From NCBI GenBank assembly GCA_030426955.1, contig JAUHXS010000001.1, forward strand, positions 208,661 to 272,660: a stretch of 64,000 bases of DNA, read 5' to 3'. The notes below the pieces were generated by a model. The model was not told the DNA's origin. It worked only from the letters and a program-made list of their open reading frames with translations, and ran no database searches. Both the position numbers and the translations under genes were made by a program. Position 1 is the first letter of the stretch. Every line of letters begins with the position of its first letter. Source of the DNA: Bacteroidia bacterium (GTDB taxonomy: Bacteria; Bacteroidota; Bacteroidia; Chitinophagales; JAUHXS01). Positions 52,802 to 62,706 of this stretch are shown here, one piece after another.

Positions 52802-54001
52802 ATGAAGATTTTTTTCAAATATTCAATCACTCTAGTTGTTTTGTTATCATGTTTTGAACTTCAAGTTTTTGGACAAAACTTCAATGTGCAAAGTGCAGCA
52901 AACTATATAAGGTACAAAGAGATTGATAAAGCAAAAGAAGCTATAGACAAAGCTGCTGCCCATGAAAGTACTTCAAGCGATCCTAAAATGTATATGTATC
53001 GCTCAAGGGTTTATTATCAAATAGCGGCAAATCCTAAGTGGCAGAGTCTTGATGCGAATGCTATCAAAGTATCAGGAGAAAGTATTATAAAAACCTTTGA
53101 GCTAGATGTAAAAAAGCGCTATATAAAAGATGTTAAACCTTTGATGGGGGGCGCTGCTACTGGTATATACAATCTTGGAGTAGATGCCGAACAAAAGAGT
53201 GATTACGTTAAAGCAAAAGACTATTATCAAATCATTTTTGATCTAATGAAATATGATGAGGATAAAAATATAGCTAGAAATAATATTACAGAGGAATTAC
53301 TTCATGAACGTTTTTATTCTATCGCTGCCTCGACCAAAGACTATTCTGAGGCTAAAAAGCAACTTCAAATTTTGATGGATAAAAACTACAATGAGCCTAA
53401 GATTTATGCATGGATGAGTAACATACTTGTAGAGGAGAAAGACTTGGATGGCGCTATTGAGTCGATTAATAAAGGCCGGGCTATTTATGATGATAACAAG
53501 GACTTATTAAACCAAGAAATTTATCTGTATAACCTAGCTGGTAAATCAGAAGAATTGATAAAAAAACTTGGAGATGCAATAGCTGCTGATGATCAAAATG
53601 AGTTATATTATTATAATAGAGGAACATTGTATTATCAGGCGAAAGATTATAAAAAAGCAAAAGAAGACTTATCTAAATCCATTGAACTGAAACCTGACTA
53701 TTATGACGCACTAATCAACTTAAGTGCTATATACGGCGATCAAGCTAATGAAAAAATTGAGCAAATGAATAAGCTAAGTATGAGCCAGCAAAAAGAATAT
53801 GATAAGCTCAAGGCAGAAAAAGATGAATTGTTTAAACAAGCTGCAAAGTATTTACAACAAGCCGTAGATGCACCAAACGAAGATCCTCAATTTATCGCTA
53901 CATTGAAAACACTTAGAGAAATTTACGTCAAAGTCGGTGATTATGCCAATGCTAAAATCATCAAAGGAAAGATTGATGAAGAGCAGTCTAAGGCTCAATA
54001 A
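52802..54001 (+). CDS. Exported tetratricopeptide repeat protein
   Basis: A 399-residue protein with a signal peptide (ITLVVLLSCFELQVFGQ) and TPR units, clearest at NELYYYNRGTLYYQAKDYKKAKEDLSKSIE (residues ~265-295) and DYYDALINLSAIYGDQA. The helical rods suggest a scaffold role in the periplasm. Co-directional with the M16 gene and probably in one transcript with it. Confidence 0.8.
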   Translation: MKIFFKYSITLVVLLSCFELQVFGQNFNVQSAANYIRYKEIDKAKEAIDKAAAHESTSSDPKMYMYRSRVYYQIAANPKWQSLDANAIKVSGESIIKTFELDVKKRYIKDVKPLMGGAATGIYNLGVDAEQKSDYVKAKDYYQIIFDLMKYDEDKNIARNNITEELLHERFYSIAASTKDYSEAKKQLQILMDKNYNEPKIYAWMSNILVEEKDLDGAIESINKGRAIYDDNKDLLNQEIYLYNLAGKSEELIKKLGDAIAADDQNELYYYNRGTLYYQAKDYKKAKEDLSKSIELKPDYYDALINLSAIYGDQANEKIEQMNKLSMSQQKEYDKLKAEKDELFKQAAKYLQQAVDAPNEDPQFIATLKTLREIYVKVGDYANAKIIKGKIDEEQSKAQ

Positions 54002-54121
54002 TTATTCAATCGCTTATTACATAGAAACTAGAAAATCAAGTTATTGATTCATATTATCAATAATATAAATTGTCCTATAATTAATATTATGTTAAATAGA
54101 AGTTTCGACTTGAATTTAATA

Positions 54122-55210
54122 CTATAATAGATACTGTCCTATTTCTTTAACGATTATGTTACCTGCATTACCATTTCCATAAAGTTTTTGACTAAAGTCA
54201 ATTGACTTATTAGACATTAAAGTATACCTTTCACATATAGAGTTGATTTCTGCATCAGACAAAATATTATATCCAGCATTAATAAGTTCAACCCACTCAG
54301 TTTGATCTCTTATTGTAATGCACGGTTTTTCAAAAAAACTGGCTTCTTTTTGTAGTCCACCACTATCTGTCATTACTAAGGAACAATTTTTTAATAGTTC
54401 TATCATGTCAAAATAACCTACAGGTGGAATAGTACCAAAGCTTGGACTTATATGTAGAGCCTTAAGTTTATGCGCTGTACGTGGATGAAGCGGCATAATG
54501 ACACGTTTATTGTTTTGATGGATTTTTTCTAAAGCAGATATAATATGTTTTAACTTATTTTCATCGTCAGTATTTTCTTGCCTATGAATGGTACATAATA
54601 TAAAATCATTAGCCTTTAAGTCATTGGTATCAATAATATCTGACTTCTGTTTAGACATCTTGGCGTAAAATATAGCTGCATCGTTCATAACATCTCCAAC
54701 ATTATAAACTTTCGCTTCTATATTATCAAAGCCTTCGTTTTTTAGATTAGCGATCGCATTATCTGTAGGGCAAAATAAAATATCTGATATCCGATCTGTA
54801 ACAATTCTATTAATCTCTTCAGGCATTTTATTATTGAATGACCTCAGCCCTGCTTCAACATGGGCAATTGGAATATGTAGTTTTTTTGCAGCTATTGCTC
54901 CCGCCAAAGTTGAGTTTGTATCGCCATAAACTAAGACAATATCGGGTTTTTGCTCAAGCATTGACTGCTCTAGTCCTTCTAGCATTCTACCTGTCATGGC
55001 ACCATGCCCTACTCCATTGACATCTAAATTTTTATCGGGTTTAGGAATACTCATTTCTTCAAAAAATATATCCGACATATTAGCATCAAAGTGCTGTCCA
55101 GTATGTACTATATATTCTTCTAATAAATTAGACTTTTTTATTTCTCTACTTACTACAGCCGCTTTTACAAATTGTGGCCTCGCTCCTATTACTGTTAATA
55201 CTTTCTTCAT
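54122..55210 (-). CDS. wecB: UDP-N-acetylglucosamine 2-epimerase (non-hydrolysing)
   Basis: A 362-residue enzyme that makes UDP-ManNAc for surface polysaccharides. Motifs: VLTVIGARPQFVKAAVVSRE at the start, VHTGQHFDANMSDIFFEEM, VYGDTNSTLAGAIAAKKLHI, IAHVEAGLRSFNNKMPEEIN RIVTD, and TDSGGLQKEASFFEKPCI near the C terminus. It starts 11 bp after the end of the upstream permease gene, so the two are likely co-transcribed, although their functions differ. Confidence 0.93.
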   Translation of the reverse strand: MKKVLTVIGARPQFVKAAVVSREIKKSNLLEEYIVHTGQHFDANMSDIFFEEMSIPKPDKNLDVNGVGHGAMTGRMLEGLEQSMLEQKPDIVLVYGDTNSTLAGAIAAKKLHIPIAHVEAGLRSFNNKMPEEINRIVTDRISDILFCPTDNAIANLKNEGFDNIEAKVYNVGDVMNDAAIFYAKMSKQKSDIIDTNDLKANDFILCTIHRQENTDDENKLKHIISALEKIHQNNKRVIMPLHPRTAHKLKALHISPSFGTIPPVGYFDMIELLKNCSLVMTDSGGLQKEASFFEKPCITIRDQTEWVELINAGYNILSDAEINSICERYTLMSNKSIDFSQKLYGNGNAGNIIVKEIGQYLL

Positions 55211-55221
55211 ACTGATCTATG

Positions 55222-56448
55222 TTATGAAAATCTAATAGCCTTTACAGGGCTAATTCTTACTACTAGATATGATGGAATAATTAATATTAATAAATTTAAG
55301 ATAATGGCAGCTAAGTTTATATATAAAATACTCGATATACTTAAGTCGATTGGAACAACAGAAAGATAATACGATTCCTCTGGAAGGCTTACTATAGAAA
55401 AATATTTCTGAATAAAACAGAGTCCTAACCCTACTAAATTTCCAATACCTAGTCCCACTATGATTATGTAAAAGGCATTGTAAAGAAATATTTTTCTAAT
55501 AAACCAGTTGGATGCACCAAGTGCTTTCAGTATGCCAACCATATTAGTTCTCTCTAAGATCAAGATTAGTAAGACCGTTATTAAATTTATGGCAGCAACG
55601 ATTGTCATTAATATCAATATCAATTGTTGATTTACATTTTGTAGTTCAAGCCAATCAAAAATATTAGGATTGATTTCTTTTATTGTTTTAGCGTCTAGTG
55701 CAAGGTCTAAAATATGATTATACACAAAATCTGATGCTTTATCTAAGTAGTTAATATCATGAATAAATAATTCGAATCCTCCTGCCTGATTGGGTGACCA
55801 GTTATTAAGCTTTTGAATGTGCTTAATGTCTATTATCGCAAAAACCTGATCATATTCTTCTATTCCTGTATTATAAATACCTGTAATTTTAAACTTTCTA
55901 GCTCTTGGAGGTTCTTGGATAAAATAAACTAAAAAATCATCTCCAGTAGATAGTTTTAGCCTTTTTGCCGTAGCTTTTGAAATCAAAACATTATTGGAAA
56001 GCTTGTTATTATCAATTAGAAAGGAAGTTCCCTCCACTAGGCTTTTTTCAAAAAACTGCCAATCAAAATCTGCACCTATACCCTTCAATACAATACCTTC
56101 AATCTGATCATTCACCTTAGCAATGGCAGGCTTAGTGGCATATATTTGAATATGGTCTATTTCGGGAAAAGTATCTATATGAGGGTAAAAATTTTGTTTG
56201 ATATTCACGGGGTCATTTTCATAGGACTGACCATAGTTGAAATCAAAATTCATAATTTGAATGTGTCCCCAAAAGCCAAAAACTTTTTCACTGATTTGCT
56301 GTTGAAAGCCCAATATAATGGCCGAAGATATAATCATGACAGCAATGCTCAACGCAGTAGCCGTAACAGCAAGCCTTATAATAAACTTAGAAAACCCTTT
56401 CTTTTTAGAGCTTGATAATCGTCTTGCTATAAAATGTTCTGTATTCAA
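55222..56448 (-). CDS. FtsX-like ABC transporter permease, LolC/LolE type
   Basis: A 408-residue protein: N-terminal membrane helix (LAVTATALSIAVMIISSAII), a large periplasmic domain of ~210 residues, and three C-terminal helices (QLILILMTIVAAINLITVLL, and two more to LNLLILIIPSYLVV). VGILKALGASNWFIRKIFLY is the conserved cytoplasmic coupling segment. This shape is that of LolC/LolE, which pass lipoproteins to the outer-membrane route. The LolD-type ATPase at 30466-31116 could be the partner, though far away. Confidence 0.85.
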   Translation of the reverse strand: MNTEHFIARRLSSSKKKGFSKFIIRLAVTATALSIAVMIISSAIILGFQQQISEKVFGFWGHIQIMNFDFNYGQSYENDPVNIKQNFYPHIDTFPEIDHIQIYATKPAIAKVNDQIEGIVLKGIGADFDWQFFEKSLVEGTSFLIDNNKLSNNVLISKATAKRLKLSTGDDFLVYFIQEPPRARKFKITGIYNTGIEEYDQVFAIIDIKHIQKLNNWSPNQAGGFELFIHDINYLDKASDFVYNHILDLALDAKTIKEINPNIFDWLELQNVNQQLILILMTIVAAINLITVLLILILERTNMVGILKALGASNWFIRKIFLYNAFYIIIVGLGIGNLVGLGLCFIQKYFSIVSLPEESYYLSVVPIDLSISSILYINLAAIILNLLILIIPSYLVVRISPVKAIRFS

Positions 56449-56547
56449 GTAGTAGTTTATTATCTGTATTTTGCTAAAGTAATTATTTTAACACACATCT
56501 CACTTGTGATTGACTTCAAATATCTACATCATAATAAATAAAAAGTT

Positions 56548-56555
56548 TAGCTTTG
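56548..56555 (+). promoter_or_regulatory. -7 element of the DUF1343 gene
   Basis: TAGCTTTG matches TAnnTTTG. The TTG within it (56553) opens the frame, but being part of the promoter it is unlikely to be the start; the ATG at 56559 would then give an almost leaderless message. Confidence 0.45.
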
Positions 56556-56558
56556 TCT

Positions 56559-57767
56559 ATGCTTCAACATCAAGTATTCATACTAATAATATCCCACATA
56601 ATTTTATCTTTTAATTCTTGTAGTAGCAACACATTACCAGATCTTGAAAATAAAATAACAACAGGGGCTGCTCAAATCGATCTTTATATAGAAAATTTAA
56701 AAGGGAAAAATGTAGCTATCATTGCAAACCAGACGTCGGTTGTGCATAAAACCCATTTAGTTGATACATTGCAATCACTTGGAATAAATATTGTAAAAGT
56801 TTTTAGTCCTGAACATGGATTTAGGGGAAAAGCAGGAGCAGGAGAGAAAGTTGATGATAGTAGAGATGAAAAAACTGGAATCGCACTTATATCCTTATAT
56901 GGCAGTCATCGAAAACCTACTAAAGATGACTTACAGGGAGTTGATATAGTAGTTTTTGACATACAAGATGTAGGCACTAGATTTTATACTTACATTTCAA
57001 CGATGAGTTATGCCATGGAAGCATGTGCCGAAAATAATGTTTCCTTTATGGTTCTAGATAGACCAAATCCTAATGGGTTTTATGTAGATGGACCAATATT
57101 AGAGCCTGATGTAAAATCATTCGTAGGACTACATCCTATTCCAATTGTTCATGGAATGACTGTTGCTGAATATGCATTAATGGTAAATTCAGAAAAGTGG
57201 TTACAAGGAGGTGTTCAATGCCAATTGGAAGTAGTAAAATGCAAAAATTATACACACGATAGTCTTTACATTTTGCCCATTAAACCCTCTCCTAACCTAC
57301 CTAATAGCACTGCAATATATTTATACCCCTCACTTTGTTTGTTTGAAGGGACTATCGTTAGTATAGGAAGAGGTACAGACCTACCCTTTCAAGTGTTTGG
57401 GCATCCCAATCTTCCCTCCAATTTGTCATTTGAATTCACACCTGAAAGTATTGAAGGGGCAAAGATGCCAAAACATTGGGGGGCAAAATGTTTTGGGTAT
57501 GACTTGTCTAACTTGGCTCCTGAAACTTTTACGAGCAATAGGAGAATAAATCTTCAATGGCTAATTGATACTTACAATAGCTTAAAAAATGATAGTACGG
57601 ATTTTTTTACAGGTTACTTTGATAAGTTATCAGGAAACCACTCCCTTAAACAAAATATTATAGATGGATGGACAGAAGTTCAAATCAGAAGTGAATGGAT
57701 AAATAAGCTTGAAAGGTTTAAAAAAATTCGAGAAAAATATCTATTATACCCAGATTTTCAAGAATAA
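56559..57767 (+). CDS. DUF1343 / NamZ-type exo-beta-N-acetylmuramidase
   Basis: A ~402-residue protein with a signal sequence or lipoprotein signal (FILIISHIILSFNSCSS). The conserved N-terminal half has IANQTSVVHKTHLVDTLQSL, VFSPEHGFRGKAGAGEKVDD, DIVVFDIQDVGTRFYTYIST and MVLDRPNPNGFYVDGPILEP; SIGRGTDLPFQVFGHPNLP lies later. Members such as Bacillus NamZ remove terminal MurNAc from peptidoglycan fragments, so cell-wall recycling is likely. Start chosen at ATG 56559 because TTG 56553 lies within the -7 element. Confidence 0.88.
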   Translation: MLQHQVFILIISHIILSFNSCSSNTLPDLENKITTGAAQIDLYIENLKGKNVAIIANQTSVVHKTHLVDTLQSLGINIVKVFSPEHGFRGKAGAGEKVDDSRDEKTGIALISLYGSHRKPTKDDLQGVDIVVFDIQDVGTRFYTYISTMSYAMEACAENNVSFMVLDRPNPNGFYVDGPILEPDVKSFVGLHPIPIVHGMTVAEYALMVNSEKWLQGGVQCQLEVVKCKNYTHDSLYILPIKPSPNLPNSTAIYLYPSLCLFEGTIVSIGRGTDLPFQVFGHPNLPSNLSFEFTPESIEGAKMPKHWGAKCFGYDLSNLAPETFTSNRRINLQWLIDTYNSLKNDSTDFFTGYFDKLSGNHSLKQNIIDGWTEVQIRSEWINKLERFKKIREKYLLYPDFQE

Positions 57768-57791
57768 ACGAGGGCTGTATATTAATATTTG

Positions 57792-57799
57792 TATATTTG
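57792..57799 (+). promoter_or_regulatory. -7 element of the PD40-OmpA gene
   Basis: TATATTTG, 20 bp before the ATG at 57820, matching TAnnTTTG. No TTTG at the usual -33 distance. Confidence 0.45.
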
Positions 57800-57819
57800 T
57801 AAGACAAACCTAGGTGTAG

Positions 57820-60042
57820 ATGAAAAAAATAGCAGGATTACTTCTTAGTATTTTATTTGCGATCACAGCTGGATACACTAAAGACAATACATTAGATGAT
57901 GCTAGAAGTTTCTTTGATGCAGAAAACTATAAAGCTGCTTTACCCCTTTATTTAGAATTATATAAAGAAGATAGTACTGATATAGAGTTTAATTTATCTA
58001 TTGGCATCTGCTATTTAAACGCTTCATTTCATCGTGCAAAGTCTTTGGCTTATCTTGAAGATGCTGCTTTTACTCCAGATTCAGTTCCAGAAGCCTATTA
58101 TTATTTGGGTCGTGCATATCACATTGCAAATGACTTCACAGCAGCAAGAGAGGCATACATAACTTTTGAGCGATTAATTGGAGAAAAAGGTAATGAAGAA
58201 TTGTTAAAAGAGATAGATAGAGAAATTGAAACTTTAGAAAATGCGATCCACTTCTTTAATAATAAAGGAAGCGAAAAAGTTGTAAACCTTGGGAACACTA
58301 TCAATAGTAAATATTCAGAATATTCACCATTGATATCTGAAGATCAAAAAACTATTATTTTCACCTATGTCGGTGAAGGCTGTAAAGGAGGCAAAAGAAA
58401 CTATTATGGACAGGTTGACTCCAATGGCTTTTATATGGAAGACATATATATAAGCACTTTAAATGATAATACATGGTCTAAGCCTCAAAGCATTGGTGAC
58501 GAAATAAATACGGAGCTACCAGAAGCCACTACAGGATTAACCCCTGATGGCAAAACGCTATTTTTCTACAAGAGTGATAGCAAAAGTCCAGATGATATAT
58601 GGATGAGTACTTTTGATGGCAGTTCATGGAGTACACCAGAACAACTACCTAGTCCGATAAATACAAAGTATTTTGAAGCCCATGCCTGTATTTCAAATGA
58701 TGGAAACACAATATACTTCTCAAGCGATCGCCCTGGTGGCTTTGGAGGCAAGGATATATACGTTTCACAAAAGAAAGATGATGGTGGTTGGACAAATCCT
58801 AAAAACTTAGGCAAAAGTATTAATACTCAATACGACGAAGAAGGACCATTTATGCACTCCCCTACCAATACTTTATACTTTTCTTCCTATGGACATAATA
58901 GTATGGGAGGACTTGATATATTTAAGTCTAAAGGAAAAAACGGCGTATTTGAAAAGGCAGAAAACATGGGATTCCCAGTTAATACAACAGATGATGACCC
59001 CTATTTTGTGCTTTCTCAAGATGGAGAAATTGGATATTTATCTTCAGAAAGAGTAAGGCATTGTTATGGACAACAAGACTTGTACAAAGTTTACATGAAT
59101 AAAATCCATAAAGAAGACACGGCACAAATTGCAATTTTAAAAGGCAAAATAAGTATAGATGGAGCACCTATAGAGGCTACTATTACTATAAAAGATAATG
59201 TAACATCAGAAATTATCGCAACAATAAAGTCTAATCCTAAAACTGGTAAATATGTGGTTTCATTACCTAGCGGTAAAACATATGAGCTTATAGCAAAACC
59301 TCAAGGCAAGGAGGAGCAGTCCAAAACAATCAATCTAGAGAGTAAAAAAGGTTTTAATCTAGTAACGTCTAACTTTGAATTTGGAGAAAAGAAAGAGGAA
59401 GGAGAACTGTCTATTGTAAAAGGAAATGTTTTAATTGAGAATAAGCCAGGTAAAGCAGACATAACTGTTGTCGACGAAGAAACCTCAAAAATGATCGCGA
59501 AAGAAACATCTGATGAAACTGATGGGAGCTATGTATTATCATTGTTCTCAGGAAATAGTTATAAAATAACAGCCGAAGCTAAAGGATACGAAAAGACAGA
59601 AAAGATAATAGACATAGCGAATGACGATAATTTCAATTTACACGTTTTAAATTTTTCTTTCAATAAAAACAAAAATAAGCCTTCTGTATCAGAACAATTG
59701 GGCGTTGTCGTCTTCTTTGATTTTGATGCTTCTGATTTGGAATATGACAATGAAAAAGGTAAGAGAAGACTAGATGATTTAATACAAAAAATAAAAACAT
59801 TAGATCAATTTTCCATTGAACTATTTGGTCACACAGATTCTAAAGGTAATGCAGCTTATAACAAAACACTTTCTGAAAACAGAATAAAGGCTGTTCGAGA
59901 ATATATGCTTGCAAACGGTGTTGATGAAGCTAATATTTTAAAATCTGTTGGATACGGCTCCAGTGTACCCAAAGCTAATAATGATACAGAAGCAGGAAGA
60001 GCTTTAAATAGACGCGTAGAGGTTAAGATCATTAAGGAGTAG
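57820..60042 (+). CDS. OmpA-family protein with TPR, PD40 propeller and carboxypeptidase-regulatory-like modules
   Basis: A 740-residue protein: signal peptide (KIAGLLLSILFAITAGYT), TPR units (residues ~25-140), PD40/WD40-like blades (SEYSPLISEDQKTIIFTYVG, ATTGLTPDGKTLFFYKSDSK, HACISNDGNTIYFSSDRPGG), two regulatory-like beta modules (~430-610) and a C-terminal OmpA domain (GVVVFFDFDASDLEYDNEKG to ALNRRVEVKIIKE) that binds peptidoglycan. The layout matches PorE/SprE-type OmpA proteins tied to the type IX secretion system or gliding in this phylum, but it is a large family and a precise role cannot be given. Confidence 0.88.
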   Translation: MKKIAGLLLSILFAITAGYTKDNTLDDARSFFDAENYKAALPLYLELYKEDSTDIEFNLSIGICYLNASFHRAKSLAYLEDAAFTPDSVPEAYYYLGRAYHIANDFTAAREAYITFERLIGEKGNEELLKEIDREIETLENAIHFFNNKGSEKVVNLGNTINSKYSEYSPLISEDQKTIIFTYVGEGCKGGKRNYYGQVDSNGFYMEDIYISTLNDNTWSKPQSIGDEINTELPEATTGLTPDGKTLFFYKSDSKSPDDIWMSTFDGSSWSTPEQLPSPINTKYFEAHACISNDGNTIYFSSDRPGGFGGKDIYVSQKKDDGGWTNPKNLGKSINTQYDEEGPFMHSPTNTLYFSSYGHNSMGGLDIFKSKGKNGVFEKAENMGFPVNTTDDDPYFVLSQDGEIGYLSSERVRHCYGQQDLYKVYMNKIHKEDTAQIAILKGKISIDGAPIEATITIKDNVTSEIIATIKSNPKTGKYVVSLPSGKTYELIAKPQGKEEQSKTINLESKKGFNLVTSNFEFGEKKEEGELSIVKGNVLIENKPGKADITVVDEETSKMIAKETSDETDGSYVLSLFSGNSYKITAEAKGYEKTEKIIDIANDDNFNLHVLNFSFNKNKNKPSVSEQLGVVVFFDFDASDLEYDNEKGKRRLDDLIQKIKTLDQFSIELFGHTDSKGNAAYNKTLSENRIKAVREYMLANGVDEANILKSVGYGSSVPKANNDTEAGRALNRRVEVKIIKE

Positions 60043-60101
60043 CTTTGGGTTTGGTTATACACACTTTTCGATATACTTACTATATTAATTAATACCTTCT
60101 G

Positions 60102-61709
60102 ATGAATAAAAAATCATTTCAGATAGTGTTACCAGTTATTTTAGGATTGGTATTAGCATTGGGAATGCAAATTGGTATTAAGTTCAGCAAAGTAGGAACA
60201 GGCACAAAATCAGTTATCTCTAGAATAGCAACTCCAAGTAAAGAGACGAATATTGATGACATTATTCAATTCATAAATAATAGGTACCTAGATACAGTTA
60301 ACAACTCTCAGCTAAGAGAGGTCGCTATCCAATCAATATTTGATAACCTTGATCCTTTCTCTGCGTATATACCTCCCAGAGACTTAAAAACAGTAAATGA
60401 ATCTTTAGAAGGAAAATTCGAAGGCATTGGAATAGAGTTTTATATTGTCAATGATACGATTACTGTTGTTACTCCTATTTCGGGTGGGCCATCAGAAGCA
60501 CTAGGCATATTGTCAGGTGATAAAATCATTAAGATTGATTCTATAAATGTTGCAGGTATAAATATTACGAATCAAGATGTCATTGATAAACTAAGAGGCG
60601 AAAAAGGAACAGAAGTAAATGTAGAAATACAACGTAATGGGAACTCTAGTTTGATAAGCTTTGATATTATTAGGGATAAAATTCCTATTTATAGTGTCGA
60701 CATCTCTTATATGGTAGATGACTCTACAGGTTATTTAAAGATCAATCGGTTTAGTTCATCAACATATGAAGAGTTTAGAAAAGGTATGCAAAGTCTTATT
60801 CAATCAGGGATGAAGCAACTAATTTTAGACTTAAGACAAAATCCAGGTGGGTTCCTGACTGCAGCAACAATGATAGCTGATGACTTTATTTCAGGAGACA
60901 ATTTAATTGTATATACCGAAGGGCTAAATGCTAAAAGAAATGACTTCTACGCGGGCAAAACATCTTTATTTGAAGAAGGCAAGTTGATTGTTATGATAGA
61001 TGAGGGATCGGCATCTGCTAGTGAAATTGTATCAGGTGCAATCCAAGACTGGGATAGAGGTTTAATTGTAGGACATAACTCTTTTGGAAAAGGACTCGTC
61101 CAAGAGCAATACCCTCTTAAAGATGGCTCCGCGTTGAGGCTTACTGTTGCAAAATATTATACCCCATCAGGCAGATGTATTCAACGTCCTTTTAAAGAAA
61201 ATTCAAAAGGCATAAAGTATCATGACGGATACTCTTCTATCGATAGTTCGATATATCAAGACACATTCTATACATCTAAAGGAAAAGAAGTTTTTGCTTC
61301 TGGAGGTATAGTGCCAAATATTACCCTAAAACGAGATAGTACCCCTGCAAACGACTTTTTAGTTTCAGTTCTTATAAAAGGGGTTATCCCACAGTTTATT
61401 TATGGATATTATGCCAATCATAAAGAAAAACTCATGTTCAGTTCTTTCAAAGAATATAAAGATCAGTTTTTCATTTCTGATGATTTATTTAATGAGTTTG
61501 TTCAATTCGCTGAAGAAAAGGGCGTTAAGGACTTCCCTTCTGATATAATAGCTAAAAGCAAAAAGAAAATCAAGACGAGGTTAAAAGCTTATATTGCAAA
61601 GCAAATGTGGCAAAGTGAAGGGTTTTATCCAATTATACATGAGATAGATGATGATTTTCAACAAACTTATCAAATCTTATCAAGCTATACAGATAAGCCT
61701 GTCAACTAG
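60102..61709 (+). CDS. S41-family C-terminal processing peptidase
   Basis: A 535-residue protein: membrane anchor (IVLPVILGLVLALGMQIG), N-terminal helical part, PDZ domain (FEGIGIEFYIVNDTITVVTP, SGDKIIKIDSINVAG; residues ~105-185) and the S41 protease core with the Ser in GSASASE (303-307) and Lys 330 in SFGKGLVQ, the Ser-Lys pair of CtpA/Prc. The C-terminal ~100 residues are helical. It would trim the C-terminal ends of periplasmic proteins. Its 3' end overlaps the convergent TPR gene by 4 bp. Confidence 0.93.
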   Translation: MNKKSFQIVLPVILGLVLALGMQIGIKFSKVGTGTKSVISRIATPSKETNIDDIIQFINNRYLDTVNNSQLREVAIQSIFDNLDPFSAYIPPRDLKTVNESLEGKFEGIGIEFYIVNDTITVVTPISGGPSEALGILSGDKIIKIDSINVAGINITNQDVIDKLRGEKGTEVNVEIQRNGNSSLISFDIIRDKIPIYSVDISYMVDDSTGYLKINRFSSSTYEEFRKGMQSLIQSGMKQLILDLRQNPGGFLTAATMIADDFISGDNLIVYTEGLNAKRNDFYAGKTSLFEEGKLIVMIDEGSASASEIVSGAIQDWDRGLIVGHNSFGKGLVQEQYPLKDGSALRLTVAKYYTPSGRCIQRPFKENSKGIKYHDGYSSIDSSIYQDTFYTSKGKEVFASGGIVPNITLKRDSTPANDFLVSVLIKGVIPQFIYGYYANHKEKLMFSSFKEYKDQFFISDDLFNEFVQFAEEKGVKDFPSDIIAKSKKKIKTRLKAYIAKQMWQSEGFYPIIHEIDDDFQQTYQILSSYTDKPVN

Positions 61710-62665
61710 TCTTTTAAGACCTTCTTGTTTCTCTTTTTATGACAATATACCTCAAGTTCTCGTATCGCTTTTAGGTTTCCAAGGTCTGCAGATCGATTAA
61801 AGTCATGACAAGCAGCACCAAAGTCTTTCAATGAAAGTTGAATAAAGCCTCTCACATAATAGTACTTGTCTACATATGCGTTGAAATTAATCGCATCATT
61901 AAGCTCTTTTAATGCTATTGAATCTTGTTTTAGGTAATGGTGTGCATACCCTTTCCAGTAGTGATAATATGAATTTAAGCCATCAATATCTATTGCTTTG
62001 TCTGTTTCAGATATCGCATCTGCATACTGCTCCATATCAAAATAAACCAAGGCCTTTTCTAAATATTTTTCAGCATTGTCAGTATTTCCATCAATAGATA
62101 GTTGCATATACTTCAATGCCTGCTCATAATTTTGTGTCTTGTAATAACTTTGCCCTAACCGTTCATATGCATCTTGAAAACCCGGTATGTATTCTATACA
62201 TTTTTCAAAATATTCAATGGCTTTATCATATCTATCTTGTGTTTGGTAGCTTTTTGCTAAATAATAATAAGCAATAGGATTTGCCTTTTCCATTCTAATA
62301 CTTTGAAAAAGGGAGTTCTCTGCTAAATTATATAGCTCAAGCTCCATTTGCAACTTACCTATTTGCATTGCAACAAGATAATCATCAGGTTTAGCAATTG
62401 CTAAATCATAAAATAGATTTAATGCTGCTTCGTTATCTCCTAAAAGCATATAAAGCTTAGCTAGCTCCATCTTTGTATTAACAGAACTTGTATCTAGTAT
62501 CAAAGCCTGATTGAGCATATCGCTTGCCTCAACATATCGCTCTCGTATAATCAAAACGTCTGCTCTTCTTATTCTTTCTTCAACTGAAATATCTTGAGCC
62601 ACTATAGAAGGCATCGCTGTGAATAATAAAAAAGCACTAATGCAAAATACTTTCAGTTCATTCAT
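61706..62665 (-). CDS. Exported tetratricopeptide repeat protein
   Basis: A 319-residue protein with a signal peptide (VFCISAFLLFTAMPSIVAQ) and seven or more TPR units (for example AIAYYYLAKSYQTQDRYDKAIEYFEKC-type motifs at residues ~140-165, and NYEQALKYMQLSIDGNTDN). Probably a periplasmic scaffold. It lies 41 bp behind the barrel-protein gene on the minus strand and is likely read from the same promoter. Confidence 0.8.
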   Translation of the reverse strand: MNELKVFCISAFLLFTAMPSIVAQDISVEERIRRADVLIIRERYVEASDMLNQALILDTSSVNTKMELAKLYMLLGDNEAALNLFYDLAIAKPDDYLVAMQIGKLQMELELYNLAENSLFQSIRMEKANPIAYYYLAKSYQTQDRYDKAIEYFEKCIEYIPGFQDAYERLGQSYYKTQNYEQALKYMQLSIDGNTDNAEKYLEKALVYFDMEQYADAISETDKAIDIDGLNSYYHYWKGYAHHYLKQDSIALKELNDAINFNAYVDKYYYVRGFIQLSLKDFGAACHDFNRSADLGNLKAIRELEVYCHKKRNKKVLKD

Positions 62666-62706
62666 GATTTAAATACTAAAAAATTAATGAAATTTAATTT
62701 CTAATC

